20,211 bases of DNA, from positions 1 to 20,211 of the IMG/VR virus record IMGVR_UViG_3300042292_000214; one strand, 5' to 3'. The position numbers and the translations under genes are program-made. Source of the stretch: a virus. Below are positions 1 to 7,466 of this stretch, one piece after another. Under the pieces are notes generated by a model. That model was not told the DNA's origin and did no database searches. It was given only the letters and a program-made list of their open reading frames with translations. Position 1 is the stretch's first letter. Each line of letters opens with the position of its first letter.

Positions 1-45
1 GGTGTGACAGGTGCGACCGTGACTTGGCAATCGGCTTACATTTAG
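1..45 (+). CDS. C-terminal end of an upstream gene (partial)
   Basis: Frame 1 is open from the first base and encodes the last 14 residues of a protein, GVTGATVTWQSAYI, ending in TAG at 43-45. A good ribosome-binding site (AGGAG at 44-48) for the next gene overlaps this stop. The Thr/Val-rich ending suits a beta-rich virion or tail protein, as expected upstream of tail-fibre genes, but the fragment is too short to identify. Confidence 0.6.
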   Translation, partial: GVTGATVTWQSAYI

Positions 46-53
46 GAGAATAA

Positions 54-1022
54 ATGACAGTTAGAACCCCGCCCAGTTGGTTGCAGAACGGATCGCACCC
101 TGCTGAAAACGATCGCCTTACAACCCAGGCGCTGTGGGCTACCACAGGTATCATCAACAGCGCATCTTTACTTGTTACGCAAAACACTCCTGCGGGTCTT
201 TCTGTTGTTGTTGCATCAGGTTGGGCGGCAATTGTTGGAACCACACAAGCCAACATGGGAACTTATGTAACTTACAACGATGCAAGCGTTGTTCTTTCTT
301 TGAACACAGCCGATCCGACCAACCCACGCATTGACCTTATTTGCGCAACTGTAAATGACGCTTATTACACAGGATCGCTAAACAATGTGGTGATTCAGGC
401 AATTGCGGGAACTCCTGCGGGATCGCCTGTGGCTCCAAGCCTTCCAGCCAACTCCATCACCTTAGCCACCGTTGCCGTAGGCGCGGGCGCAACTGCAATC
501 ACGAACGCCAACATCACAGACACACGCGTTTTGGTTACAACCAATATTCCTGAGTCGGGCGACATCAGCGCAGTCAACGCTGGCACAGGTCTTTCAGGCG
601 GCGGATCAAGCGGCTCTGTAACTTTGGCTATTGATACGGCCGTGACCGCCGATCTTACAACGGCACAAACTTTGACTAATAAAACTTTAACATCGCCGCT
701 TATAAATCTAGGTATCAACGCGCAGACAGGAACCACTTACACCACGGTTCTAGCCGATAACGGCAAACTTGTAACACAAACAAACGCCAGCGCTATAGCC
801 ACAACCATTCCTTTGAACTCAAGCGTGGCCTATCCAATTGGCGCTCAGATAAACATCGCGCAAATGGGTGCGGGCCAAGTGACAATTTCAGGAGCAAGTG
901 GTGTAACCATCGCTTCAACAGGCGCAACCGCAACTGCACCTAAGTTGAGAGCGCAATATTCAACAGCCACGGCGGTTCAAACCTCAACTGACACATGGTT
1001 AGTTATGGGTGACATTTCATGA
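54..1022 (+). CDS. tail fibre / minor structural protein, paralogue of the gene at 1273
   Basis: A 322-residue protein rich in Thr, Ala and Asn, as in beta-structured phage fibres. The N-terminal ~170 residues (starting MTVRTPPSWLQNGSHPAEND) look like a virion-attachment domain. The C-terminal ~155 residues begin with GTGLSGGGSSGS and TLTNKTLTSP, motifs seen in many phage fibres, and end TDTWLVMGDIS. That C-terminal part aligns by eye over its whole length with the C-terminus of the protein encoded at 1273-1905, so the two are paralogues. It probably forms part of the receptor-binding or baseplate-distal apparatus. The start follows AGGAGAATAA with good spacing, and the end overlaps the next gene by ATGA. 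The structural role is confident; the exact position in the tail is not. Confidence 0.8.
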   Translation: MTVRTPPSWLQNGSHPAENDRLTTQALWATTGIINSASLLVTQNTPAGLSVVVASGWAAIVGTTQANMGTYVTYNDASVVLSLNTADPTNPRIDLICATVNDAYYTGSLNNVVIQAIAGTPAGSPVAPSLPANSITLATVAVGAGATAITNANITDTRVLVTTNIPESGDISAVNAGTGLSGGGSSGSVTLAIDTAVTADLTTAQTLTNKTLTSPLINLGINAQTGTTYTTVLADNGKLVTQTNASAIATTIPLNSSVAYPIGAQINIAQMGAGQVTISGASGVTIASTGATATAPKLRAQYSTATAVQTSTDTWLVMGDIS

Positions 1023-1273
1023 GCCGCTTAGCATTAACGCCCACAAATGTGCCTGTTTCAGCAACTGATATTTCAACGCCAACTCTTAGGGCTGGCGATC
1101 TTTACTACAACACGACCGAAGGTCTGAAGGTCTACACTGGATCGGCATGGTCTGCCATGGGCGTTCCGCCTTTAACAGAAGTAGATGCGGGTGTGTTTGA
1201 TAGCATTGCCCCATACAATGGTGGCGATCCGACTACAACTTCGACACAAACAGTTAACGGAGGTACTCCCTAA
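1019..1273 (+). CDS. short tail-fibre module protein
   Basis: An 84-residue protein whose start overlaps the previous stop (ATGA), which suggests translational coupling. Its centre, GDLYYNTTEGLKVYTGSAW (residues ~27-45), matches a small repeat common in tail-fibre and tail-tip proteins (G-D-x-x-Y-N-x-x..L-x-x-Y-x-G-x-x-W). The same pattern occurs near residues 40-60 of the minor tail protein at 5355. The remainder is low-complexity Thr/Gly/Asn sequence. It lies between two paralogous fibre genes, so it is probably an accessory fibre subunit or a spacer domain that has become a separate gene. Confidence 0.65.
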   Translation: MSRLALTPTNVPVSATDISTPTLRAGDLYYNTTEGLKVYTGSAWSAMGVPPLTEVDAGVFDSIAPYNGGDPTTTSTQTVNGGTP

Positions 1274-1905
1274 TGGCAGTTGTAACACAAATCCAAGTAC
1301 GCAGGGGAACAGCCTCTCAATGGACTTCAACTAATCCAACGCTTGCTGCGGGAGAGTGGGGTTACGAAACAGACACAAACAAAGTTAAGATTGGCACAGG
1401 ATCAACAGCCTGGAACTCTTTAGGCTACCAGGGCGCGGGTGACATTGAAGGCGTGACGGCTGGAACTGGTCTAAGCGGCGGTGGAACTTCAGGCACAGTA
1501 ACTGTTTCAATTGATACATCTGTCACGGTTGATCTAACTACGGCACAAACATTAACCAACAAGACTCTAACTGATCCAAAAATCAACTTAGCCTTTGACG
1601 CAGAGACTGCTTCCTACACAGCCGTTCTTGCTAATAATGGTCAAGTTGTCACAATGAACAACGCTGCGGCTAACACATTCTCTATTCCTACAAACGCTTC
1701 TGTTGCTTTCCCGATCGGCACGCAAATAAATGTGCTACAAATTGGCGCAGGACAAACAACTATTCAAGCGGTAACAAGCGGCACTACAACGATCCAATCG
1801 ACTGGCGCAACTGCCGCAGCACCAAAACTTCGTGTGCGTTATAGTGCGGCAACTTGCGTAAAAGCAGGAACTGACCTTTGGTATGTGTTTGGAGATATTG
1901 CCTAA
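1273..1905 (+). CDS. tail fibre protein with Mtd-like N-terminal segment
   Basis: A 210-residue protein. Residues ~1-50 (TQIQVRRGTASQWTSTNPTL then AAGEWGYETDTNKVKIG) resemble the short N-terminal domain by which many phage fibres attach to the baseplate (major tropism determinant N-like family). Residues ~58-210 carry GTGLSGGGTSGT, TLTNKTLTDPKINL and the ending TDLWYVFGDIA, matching the C-terminal domain of the first fibre gene almost motif for motif. The start codon abuts the previous stop (TAATG) and its own stop overlaps the next start (TAATG). The two homologous C-terminal domains may form parallel fibres or a heteromeric fibre. Confidence 0.75.
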   Translation: MAVVTQIQVRRGTASQWTSTNPTLAAGEWGYETDTNKVKIGTGSTAWNSLGYQGAGDIEGVTAGTGLSGGGTSGTVTVSIDTSVTVDLTTAQTLTNKTLTDPKINLAFDAETASYTAVLANNGQVVTMNNAAANTFSIPTNASVAFPIGTQINVLQIGAGQTTIQAVTSGTTTIQSTGATAAAPKLRVRYSAATCVKAGTDLWYVFGDIA

Positions 1906-3671
1906 TGCCTATTCTTGGAGTTATTGCATCTGCCATTACAGGTAATCTTGGGTTGATTGTTGATTACCTTGTTGTTGCTGGTGGTGGTGGTGCTTCAGGT
2001 GGTGGAACAACAGCACAAAATCAAGTTTCAGGTGGCGGTGGAGCAGGTGGATTACGCTCAACGGTAACCAATACTGGCGGTTTAGGTTCTTTGGAAACTC
2101 CATTAACGCTTGCTTTTAATACTGCTTACACAGTTACAGTTGGTGCTGGTGGTGCGGCTGGTCCATCAAATCAATTTTCTCCCCCACCTTTAGGTTCAGT
2201 TGGTAGTAACTCTGTATTTGCGACTATTACTTCAACAGGCGGTGGATTCGGAGCAACGCAATTTGGATCAGCGCATACAGGCGGTGCAGGTGGTTCAGGC
2301 GGTGGTGGTGGTTCAGGCGGCGTAGCAGGAACAAGAACGGCAAGCCCAGTTCAAGGTTTTAATGGTGGAGATGGTGGCGTTTACACTTCTCCAGGATATT
2401 CAGGCGGTGGCGGTGGAGGTGCTGGAGCGGCTGGAACTGCTGGAAACTCAACATCAGGTAATGGTGTAGGCGGTAATGGTGGTACTGGAGTTGCCGTAGC
2501 AATTACTGGTTCTTCAGTTACTTATGCTGGTGGCGGTGGCGGTGGTAATTATGGTGGTTCAGGTACTGCTGGTTCAGGTGGCGCAGGTGGCGGTGGAAAT
2601 GCGAACCTAACTTCCGCAGGTGTTTCAGGAACAGTAAATACAGGTGGCGGTGGAGGTTCAGGCGGTTCAGGGTATGGTGGGCTTCCACCTGCGGCTGGCG
2701 CTGGCGGTTCAGGTATTGTTGTTGCCCGTTATTCAGGCACTACACAAAAAGCAACTGGCGGAACTATAACTACATCAGGTGGTAACACAATTCATACTTT
2801 TACATCATCAGGAACATTTTACACTGGTGTAGCACAAGCAACTGGTGGAACAATTACTCTAGCAAATGGATATTGGGTTCACACATTTACATCATCAGGC
2901 ACATTCACACCATCAGCCAATCTGACCTGTCAGTACATTGTTGTTGCAGGTGGTGGGGGTAGTTCTGATGGTCGCTTTGGCGGTGGGTCGGGTGCTGGTG
3001 GTTATCGTTCATCTGTTACTGGTGAGAGTTCAGGTGGTGGTGCATCTGCAGAGTCATCTATCTCAATGACGAATGCCACCTCATATACAATCACAGTTGG
3101 AGCGGGTGGTAGCACAACTTCAAACGGCTCTGACTCATCTATTGCTGGAAGCGGTCTTACAACTATCACATCTACTGGTGGTGGTCGTGGCGGTGGAGCA
3201 GGAACCTACAATGGTTATAGCGGCGGTTCAGGTGGCGGTGGCGTTGGTTATTACAACGGTGCAGGTGGGGCTGGAACTGCAAATCAAGGCTATGCAGGTG
3301 GTACTGGTCAAGTTCCCGACAATCGCGCAGGTGGTGGTGGCGGTGGTGCGGGTGCGGCAGGAACAAATGCCCCAGGCAGAGGCGGTAACGGTGGAATTGG
3401 TGTTCAATCATCTATTACTGGAACAGCAACTTATTATGCTGGTGGCGGTGGCGGTGCGGCAGAACTACCTTTAAGTGGCGGTGGAACTGCTCCAGCGTTA
3501 GGTGGCTCAGGTGGTGGCGGTAACGGTGGTTATGGAGATGGAACTGGAGTTGTTTACAATCAGCCACAAAGCGGAACAGTAAATACTGGCGGTGGCGCAG
3601 GTGGTAGGCCAACCAATTCAATTGAACCATTGGGCGGATCAGGTATTGTTATTATTCGTTATCTAGCATAA
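1905..3671 (+). CDS. glycine-rich tail adhesin with internally duplicated unit
   Basis: A 588-residue protein dominated by Gly-Gly-Gly/Ser/Ala runs. It has two homologous halves. Unit A runs from DYLVVAGGGG (residue ~20) to GSGIVVARYSG (~285). Unit B runs from QYIVVAGGGG (~343) to GSGIVIIRYLA at the C-terminus. Both contain YTVTVGAGG/YTITVGAGG, TITSTGGG, YAGGGGG and SGTVNTGGG in the same order. The linker has two copies of an ATGGTI...HTFTSSGTF repeat. Such proteins are known in phage tails, and polyglycine-II helix bundles form the receptor-binding tip of phage S16 gp38, so a receptor-binding role is plausible. Start 1905 is chosen from the TAATG junction; an in-frame upstream start at 1878 would lie inside the previous gene. 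Confidence 0.75.
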   Translation: MPILGVIASAITGNLGLIVDYLVVAGGGGASGGGTTAQNQVSGGGGAGGLRSTVTNTGGLGSLETPLTLAFNTAYTVTVGAGGAAGPSNQFSPPPLGSVGSNSVFATITSTGGGFGATQFGSAHTGGAGGSGGGGGSGGVAGTRTASPVQGFNGGDGGVYTSPGYSGGGGGGAGAAGTAGNSTSGNGVGGNGGTGVAVAITGSSVTYAGGGGGGNYGGSGTAGSGGAGGGGNANLTSAGVSGTVNTGGGGGSGGSGYGGLPPAAGAGGSGIVVARYSGTTQKATGGTITTSGGNTIHTFTSSGTFYTGVAQATGGTITLANGYWVHTFTSSGTFTPSANLTCQYIVVAGGGGSSDGRFGGGSGAGGYRSSVTGESSGGGASAESSISMTNATSYTITVGAGGSTTSNGSDSSIAGSGLTTITSTGGGRGGGAGTYNGYSGGSGGGGVGYYNGAGGAGTANQGYAGGTGQVPDNRAGGGGGGAGAAGTNAPGRGGNGGIGVQSSITGTATYYAGGGGGAAELPLSGGGTAPALGGSGGGGNGGYGDGTGVVYNQPQSGTVNTGGGAGGRPTNSIEPLGGSGIVIIRYLA

Positions 3672-3682
3672 GGAGAAGGCAA

Positions 3683-3886
3683 ATGAAAGAAGATAATGTA
3701 ACCCAAATTAAAGAAGAAAAAGTAACGCAACTTTTTAGTTATGAAGTTGTAATGATGGTTCACATAGTTGCTGATACTGAAGCGGAAGCCAAAGGGCAAC
3801 TAGATGAAAAAGGTGGAATTGTTACAAAGCGTGATGTAAAATTACTGAACGCAGCAACGCTTTACGGCGAAAAGGAGACAGAATAA
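3683..3886 (+). CDS. small hypothetical protein between tail genes
   Basis: A 67-residue acidic/basic mixed protein (MKEDNVTQIKEEKVTQLFSY at the N-terminus). It has no signal peptide, membrane segment or recognised motif. A predicted beta-alpha-beta-like stretch (FSYEVVMMVHIVADTEAEAKGQL) suggests a small compact fold. AAGGAGAAGG directly upstream is a strong ribosome-binding site, and the stop overlaps the next start (TAATG). Its place between the adhesin and the next accessory tail protein suggests a fibre-assembly or virion accessory role, but this is context only. Confidence 0.6.
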   Translation: MKEDNVTQIKEEKVTQLFSYEVVMMVHIVADTEAEAKGQLDEKGGIVTKRDVKLLNAATLYGEKETE

Positions 3887-4233
3887 TGGCACATTTTGCC
3901 AAAGTTGTAAATGGGATCGTTGAACAAGTAATTGTTGCCGACACTGCTGAGTGGTGCAAAGCCAACCTTGGCGGTGAGTGGGTGCAGACTTCTTACAACA
4001 CACACGGTGGAGTTAATAGCCGCGCAGGTGGCGAAGCCCTACACAAGAATTATGCTGGCATTGGTTACACATTTGATGGCACAGGATTCGCAGCGCCGCA
4101 GCCTTACGCTTCATGGACTTTGAACAGCGACACTTATTTGTGGGAAGCGCCGACACCTGCTCCAACAGACGGCAAGCGATACGAATGGAATGAAGCCGAT
4201 CTAGAATGGGTGGAAATCCCTGTAAGTGAGTAA
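3886..4233 (+). CDS. conserved phage tail-accessory protein
   Basis: A 115-residue protein starting MAHFAKVVNGIVEQVIVADT. It contains WVQTSYNTHGGVNSRAG, an Asn-rich middle, and then YASWTLNSDTYLWEAPTPAP near the end. Proteins of this pattern (N-terminal A-x-V-x-x-G-x-V-x-x-V-I-V-A, central W-x-Q-T-S-Y-N-T) are familiar from environmental phages, where they sit beside tail-fibre genes without a proven function. Candidates are a fibre-assembly chaperone or a small fibre subunit. It has no membrane segment and overlaps the preceding stop (TAATG). Confidence 0.65.
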   Translation: MAHFAKVVNGIVEQVIVADTAEWCKANLGGEWVQTSYNTHGGVNSRAGGEALHKNYAGIGYTFDGTGFAAPQPYASWTLNSDTYLWEAPTPAPTDGKRYEWNEADLEWVEIPVSE

Positions 4234-4239
4234 GGCGCT

Positions 4240-5355
4240 ATGCCAACTACCACTTATCGGTACTTATTTGTAGACCTTCCGACCAACACAATAATTGCTG
4301 AGTTGCCACTTACAGGGGTAGCATTCACACAACAGTTGAACACGGCTGGAACCTTCTCGGGCCATTTATTACTTTCAGGTCTAGACGCTGCGGCATTTAA
4401 TATTGATGCTTCTACAATCCCAGGCAAGTGCGGTATTTATGTAGACCGCAATGGCATCTTAGTTTGGGGTGGGGTTATTTGGAGCCGCACTTATAACAGC
4501 AGCGATCAAACTTTGTCTTTCAACGCCCGCGAGTGGATTTCATACTTTGAACGCCGCCGCATCACCACAACACGCGACTTTGACGGTATCGACCAATTGG
4601 TAATTGCTAAGACCCTCATTGAGGATGCGCAAAACGAACCCTACGGTGACCTTGGAATACTTTACAACACCGCAGGGCAAACAACCTCGGGCGTTTTGGT
4701 AGATCGCGTGTATTACGACTACGAACTGAAGTCGCTCTTTAATGCCATCCAGGATTTATCTCGTCAAGAGGATGGGTTTGATTTTGACATTGACATTGAA
4801 TATGACGGCGTGACTGGACTGCCAACCAAAGCCTTCAATACTTACTTCCCGCGCAGCGGCACTCCTTATGATCCAAATGACCCCGAGGCTGTTGTCTTTC
4901 AGTTCCCTGCGGGCAATGTGGTCGAGTACGAATACCCCGAGGATGGCTCAATCGCGGCCAATACCATCTACGCTTTAGGCGCAGGTTCCAATGAAGGTAA
5001 GTTAGTCTCAACTGCCGAAAACACCTCATTCCTTCTTGATGGCTGGCCTTTACTTGAGGATCAAGCCAACTACTCCGACATCACCGATCAAACGGTGCTA
5101 GATGAGTTGGCCACAGCCCAAGTGATCGCCGTGTCCTATCCCCCAACAACCATCAAAATGGTCGTGCCGCCTTATGTAATTCCCGAGTATGGAACCTACG
5201 AAGTGGGCGATGATGCACGCGTTCTGATCCAGGACAACCGTTTCCCTGAAGGCTTGGATGAGATTTATCGCATTGTGGGTGTGTCGGTGCAGCCTGGTGA
5301 GGATGGACCTGAACGCGCTACTCTTACTTTGACCCAGGGTTCAGGAGAAGCGTAA
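4240..5355 (+). CDS. minor tail protein, hub/baseplate-like
   Basis: A 371-residue protein with few Cys and much beta-rich sequence. The N-terminus (RYLFVDLPTNTIIAELPLTG, then VAFTQQLNTAGTFSGHLLLSG) is typical of actinophage minor tail proteins related to the baseplate hub (SPP1 gp21 / ReqiPepy6 Gp37-like group). These begin with two beta strands before a hub-like domain. The middle has EWISYFERRRIT and FNAIQDLSRQEDGFDFDID, and the C-terminus has DEIYRIVGVSVQPGEDGPERATLTL, which resembles the end of hub proteins. It probably links the tail tube to the fibres. It lies between fibre genes and another minor tail gene and ends with a TAATG overlap. The family assignment is from memory of sequence pattern, not a search. 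Confidence 0.7.
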   Translation: MPTTTYRYLFVDLPTNTIIAELPLTGVAFTQQLNTAGTFSGHLLLSGLDAAAFNIDASTIPGKCGIYVDRNGILVWGGVIWSRTYNSSDQTLSFNAREWISYFERRRITTTRDFDGIDQLVIAKTLIEDAQNEPYGDLGILYNTAGQTTSGVLVDRVYYDYELKSLFNAIQDLSRQEDGFDFDIDIEYDGVTGLPTKAFNTYFPRSGTPYDPNDPEAVVFQFPAGNVVEYEYPEDGSIAANTIYALGAGSNEGKLVSTAENTSFLLDGWPLLEDQANYSDITDQTVLDELATAQVIAVSYPPTTIKMVVPPYVIPEYGTYEVGDDARVLIQDNRFPEGLDEIYRIVGVSVQPGEDGPERATLTLTQGSGEA

Positions 5356-5975
5356 TGGCCTACATCAACCAACCGCCAGCCTTGCAGACTATGTTTGCCG
5401 ATCTTGACAGCCGCTTGCGCAAGTTGGAAACTGCGGTGCGCTTCACAGCCCCTGATGTTTCAACTGAGCCAACCTATCCACGCGTGGGCGACATCATCTT
5501 TGATAACTCAGATGATCTGATGAAATATTGGAACGGCACAGCCTGGGTTGAGTTCGCCGATAACAACCTCGGCACATCTATTATTGTTACTACGAATGCA
5601 ACGCTGAAAACGGTCAACAATAACATCGCATTCACGGGCCAGCCTTTGACCATTGAGTCCCAACGCATCGGCAAGATGATCACGGCCTACGCGGAGATTA
5701 TTGGCACAACAATTACAAACTGGGGAACAGGACAGATTTACTTCGAGTTGCCAGTGGGCTTTCCAACTTTTGCACACCAGGTTATTGCTGGCGGCGCGAT
5801 CATTGATGGCGGAACTACTTACACAATATTTGGTGTGATTGCACAGGGTGATAACAAAATGTATCTGTGGCATCCAACTTCCAACGGTGGCTCAGACACC
5901 GTCACCCATAACAAGCCAGCCGTTCTAGATGCAACCTCGACCATTGTTATAAACGGCGTTGCTTTAGTCGCATAA
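5355..5975 (+). CDS. minor tail protein
   Basis: A 206-residue protein. The N-terminal ~25 residues (QTMFADLDSRLRKLETAVRF) form a short amphipathic helix that could trimerise. Next comes a fibre module, VGDIIFDNSDDLMKYWNGTAW (residues ~36-57), like that in the 84-residue protein at 1019. The C-terminal ~130 residues are beta-rich with no recognisable enzyme motif, as in distal tail proteins of actinophages. It is the last gene of the structural block. Its start overlaps the hub gene's stop (TAATG). Confidence 0.7.
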   Translation: MAYINQPPALQTMFADLDSRLRKLETAVRFTAPDVSTEPTYPRVGDIIFDNSDDLMKYWNGTAWVEFADNNLGTSIIVTTNATLKTVNNNIAFTGQPLTIESQRIGKMITAYAEIIGTTITNWGTGQIYFELPVGFPTFAHQVIAGGAIIDGGTTYTIFGVIAQGDNKMYLWHPTSNGGSDTVTHNKPAVLDATSTIVINGVALVA

Positions 5976-5991
5976 TTGTTATTATTACATC

Positions 5992-6210
5992 ATGACACCT
6001 AATGAATGGCTTGGCATCGGAGTTGCCGTCAGCACCCTTTTGGGATCGCTGGCAATTGCGGTGCGCTTCTTAGTGAAGCACTACCTGTCCGAATTGAAAC
6101 CAAATGGCGGAGCAAGCCTTCGCGATGAGCAAACTAGGCAAGGCGCATCAATCAAACGGTTAGAGGATCGTATAGATGAGATTTATCGCTTGCTTATTAG
6201 TCGCCCTTAG
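5992..6210 (+). CDS. small one-TM membrane protein (holin-like)
   Basis: A 72-residue protein. Residues ~6-28 (WLGIGVAVSTLLGSLAIAVRFLV) are one hydrophobic membrane segment. A charged C-terminal helix (residues ~44-72, RDEQTRQGASIKRLEDRIDEI) could form a coiled coil. This layout (N-terminal TM, cytoplasmic coiled coil) is common in small proteins of actinophage lysis cassettes that are annotated as holin-like or as DUF2746-type proteins. It is the first gene after the tail operon. There is no strong Shine-Dalgarno; the upstream sequence is AT-rich (TTGTTATTATTACATC). A lysis role comes from position; other membrane functions cannot be excluded. Confidence 0.6.
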   Translation: MTPNEWLGIGVAVSTLLGSLAIAVRFLVKHYLSELKPNGGASLRDEQTRQGASIKRLEDRIDEIYRLLISRP

Positions 6211-6358
6211 TCTGACTGGTTGTGGGTATCAAGGCTGGACTAGGTATCCTTGCCAAGAATATGAAAACTGGCAAAAGGCTGAATGCAACCCACCTCAATG
6301 CGAAGCGATCGGTCAATGCACTAAGGACTTACTACCAAATGTGGAAACCGATGGCTAG
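6176..6358 (+). CDS. phage lipoprotein with Cys-rich mature domain
   Basis: A 60-residue protein. The N-terminus MRFIACLLVALSLTGC is a textbook lipoprotein signal peptide with lipobox L-T-G-C, so Cys16 should be lipidated after signal peptidase II cleavage. The mature part is short, with aromatic and Cys residues (YPCQEYENW, AECNPPQCEAIGQCTKDLL): four Cys in C-x(10)-C-x4-C-x5-C spacing that could form disulfides outside the membrane. The gene overlaps the previous gene by 35 nt and the next by 8 nt, in different frames. AGAGG about 8 nt upstream supports the start. Such lipoproteins lie in lysis cassettes of many environmental phages. Possible roles are spanin-like or superinfection exclusion; neither is shown. 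Confidence 0.7.
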   Translation: MRFIACLLVALSLTGCGYQGWTRYPCQEYENWQKAECNPPQCEAIGQCTKDLLPNVETDG

Positions 6359-6635
6359 AAAAAGACTCACACCCGAGGAATTGCACGCTCGCCTGATCGT
6401 CACGATTGGCATCCTGCTTGCTTTGGTATTTGCAGGATCGGTCTTTGCGATGCTTTATGCGTTGGTATTTGTGACGCAACCTATGGCCCAGGCTCCCAAT
6501 GATGCTGCGTTTATAGATCTAGTCTCCACTCTTTGCGTGTTTCTAACTGGCACCCTTTCAGGCATCTTGAGTGCAAATGGGCTAAAATCTAAACCGAAGC
6601 CAAAGGAGGGCGAAATCGATGAGCCAACGCGATGA
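6351..6635 (+). CDS. two-TM membrane protein, candidate holin
   Basis: A 94-residue protein starting MARKRLTPEELHARL at 6351, just before the lipoprotein stop. An earlier in-frame ATG at 6222 would lie inside the lipoprotein gene and add a basic segment unlike the rest, so 6351 is preferred. It has two hydrophobic stretches, residues ~16-42 (LIVTIGILLALVFAGSVFAM...) and ~53-76 (FIDLVSTLCVFLTGTLSGIL), then a Lys/Pro-rich tail (KSKPKPKEGEIDEPTR). Two TM helices with a charged C-terminal tail directly before the endolysin are the usual holin arrangement. The end overlaps the endolysin start by 17 nt. Confidence 0.6.
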   Translation: MARKRLTPEELHARLIVTIGILLALVFAGSVFAMLYALVFVTQPMAQAPNDAAFIDLVSTLCVFLTGTLSGILSANGLKSKPKPKEGEIDEPTR

Positions 6636-7134
6636 GTTTGTAGAAGTTGCGCTGAAGGAAGTCGGCACGATTGAAGGGCCAAAAGATAACGAAACCAAGT
6701 ATGGCGCTTTCACAAAAGCCAACTTCTTACCTTGGTGCGGATCGTTTGTAATGTGGTGCGCAAACCAGGTAGGTCTCAAGATCCCTAACTGCGTGTCTAC
6801 GCAAGCAGGAGCCTCTGCGTTTCTAGCCAAAGGGCGCTGGCAAGCAGCCGAGGAAGCAACCCCATTACCTGGCGACATTGTTTTCTTTGACTTTCCAGGA
6901 GATGGGATCGACCGCATTTCGCATGTGGGCATCGTTGTAAAAGATAACGGCAACGGCACGATTACTTGCGTGGAGGGAAATACCAGCCCTGATAAGAAAG
7001 GCGACCAAAGAAACGGCGGCGAATGCTGCTTGAAGGTTCGCGCTTACAAGAAAAAGAACGGCAGTAAATTAGTCAAATCTAAGCCTGTAGCAGTTGTGGG
7101 CTTCGGTAAACCAAAGTTCAAGGAGACCAAATGA
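6619..7134 (+). CDS. CHAP-domain endolysin
   Basis: A 171-residue protein with a CHAP (NlpC/P60-related) cysteine peptidase domain. The visible catalytic set is Cys40 in PWCGSFVMWC, His102 in RISHVGIV and Glu119/Asn121 in TCVEGNTS. PLPGDIVFFDF before the His is also typical. Members cleave peptidoglycan as amidases or endopeptidases. There is no signal peptide, so export would depend on a holin, consistent with small membrane-protein genes on both sides. No clear wall-binding domain follows; the last ~25 residues are a basic Lys-rich tail (KKKNGSKLVKSK) that might bind anionic wall polymers. AAGGAGGG upstream is a strong ribosome-binding site. The stop overlaps the next start (ATGA). Confidence 0.85.
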   Translation: MSQRDEFVEVALKEVGTIEGPKDNETKYGAFTKANFLPWCGSFVMWCANQVGLKIPNCVSTQAGASAFLAKGRWQAAEEATPLPGDIVFFDFPGDGIDRISHVGIVVKDNGNGTITCVEGNTSPDKKGDQRNGGECCLKVRAYKKKNGSKLVKSKPVAVVGFGKPKFKETK

Positions 7135-7373
7135 ACGCACAAATCAGAGCAGCACTTGAGTCATACGCACGATCCTTTGTGGTTGCGGCTATAGCCGTCT
7201 ACTCCGCAGGAGAAACCGATCTACGAGCCATTCTCATCGCAGGTCTAGCCGCTGTTGCTGGCCCAGCCATTCGCGCCGTCAATCCAAAAGACCCAGCGTT
7301 TGGCTTCATCGCTGACGCAGTTGATGTAGAACTTAAAGCGCTTGCCAAAAAGTCTAAGAAGAAAACAAAGTAA
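7131..7373 (+). CDS. small membrane protein downstream of endolysin (second holin candidate)
   Basis: An 80-residue protein with hydrophobic segments at residues ~14-26 (SFVVAAIAVYSAG) and ~32-49 (AILIAGLAAVAGPAIRAV), then NPKDPAFG and a strongly basic tail (KALAKKSKKKTK). A short two-helix protein with a Lys-rich C-terminus next to the endolysin fits the broad class of actinophage holins (r1t-like arrangement). It overlaps the endolysin stop by ATGA and is the last gene before a strong terminator, so it closes the lysis operon. The 94-residue protein upstream is the competing holin candidate; the two may act as holin and antiholin. Confidence 0.6.
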   Translation: MNAQIRAALESYARSFVVAAIAVYSAGETDLRAILIAGLAAVAGPAIRAVNPKDPAFGFIADAVDVELKALAKKSKKKTK

Positions 7374-7386
7374 CTCACAGAGGATT

Positions 7387-7424
7387 GCACCCGACTCTCT
7401 CCCGAGGTCGGGTGCTTTCTCTTT
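7387..7424 (+). terminator. intrinsic (rho-independent) terminator ending the late/lysis operon
   Basis: A perfect 9-bp GC-rich stem, GCACCCGAC at 7387-7395 and GTCGGGTGC at 7407-7415, encloses an 11-nt loop in which CTC and GAG can pair further. A T-rich run (TTTCTCTTT, 7416-7424) follows directly. This is the clearest terminator in the window. It separates the tail/lysis genes from the early-type genes that start at 7467. Confidence 0.9.
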
Positions 7425-7466
7425 GTAAACTGTTAAGGTATCCTTTAGGCTCGAGGAGGCATCATT

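Noticed and set aside
3172-3630. Minus-strand frames rich in His and Arg opposite the adhesin gene
   Set aside because: They are the antisense reading of glycine codons (GGT/GGC gives His/Arg/Pro-rich sequence) and carry no start signal.
1980-3660. Repetitive GGTGG/GGCGG sequence that could be mistaken for a DNA repeat or CRISPR array
   Set aside because: The repeats are irregular and codon-based within one long frame; there are no equal-length spacers. No CRISPR array was seen anywhere in the window.
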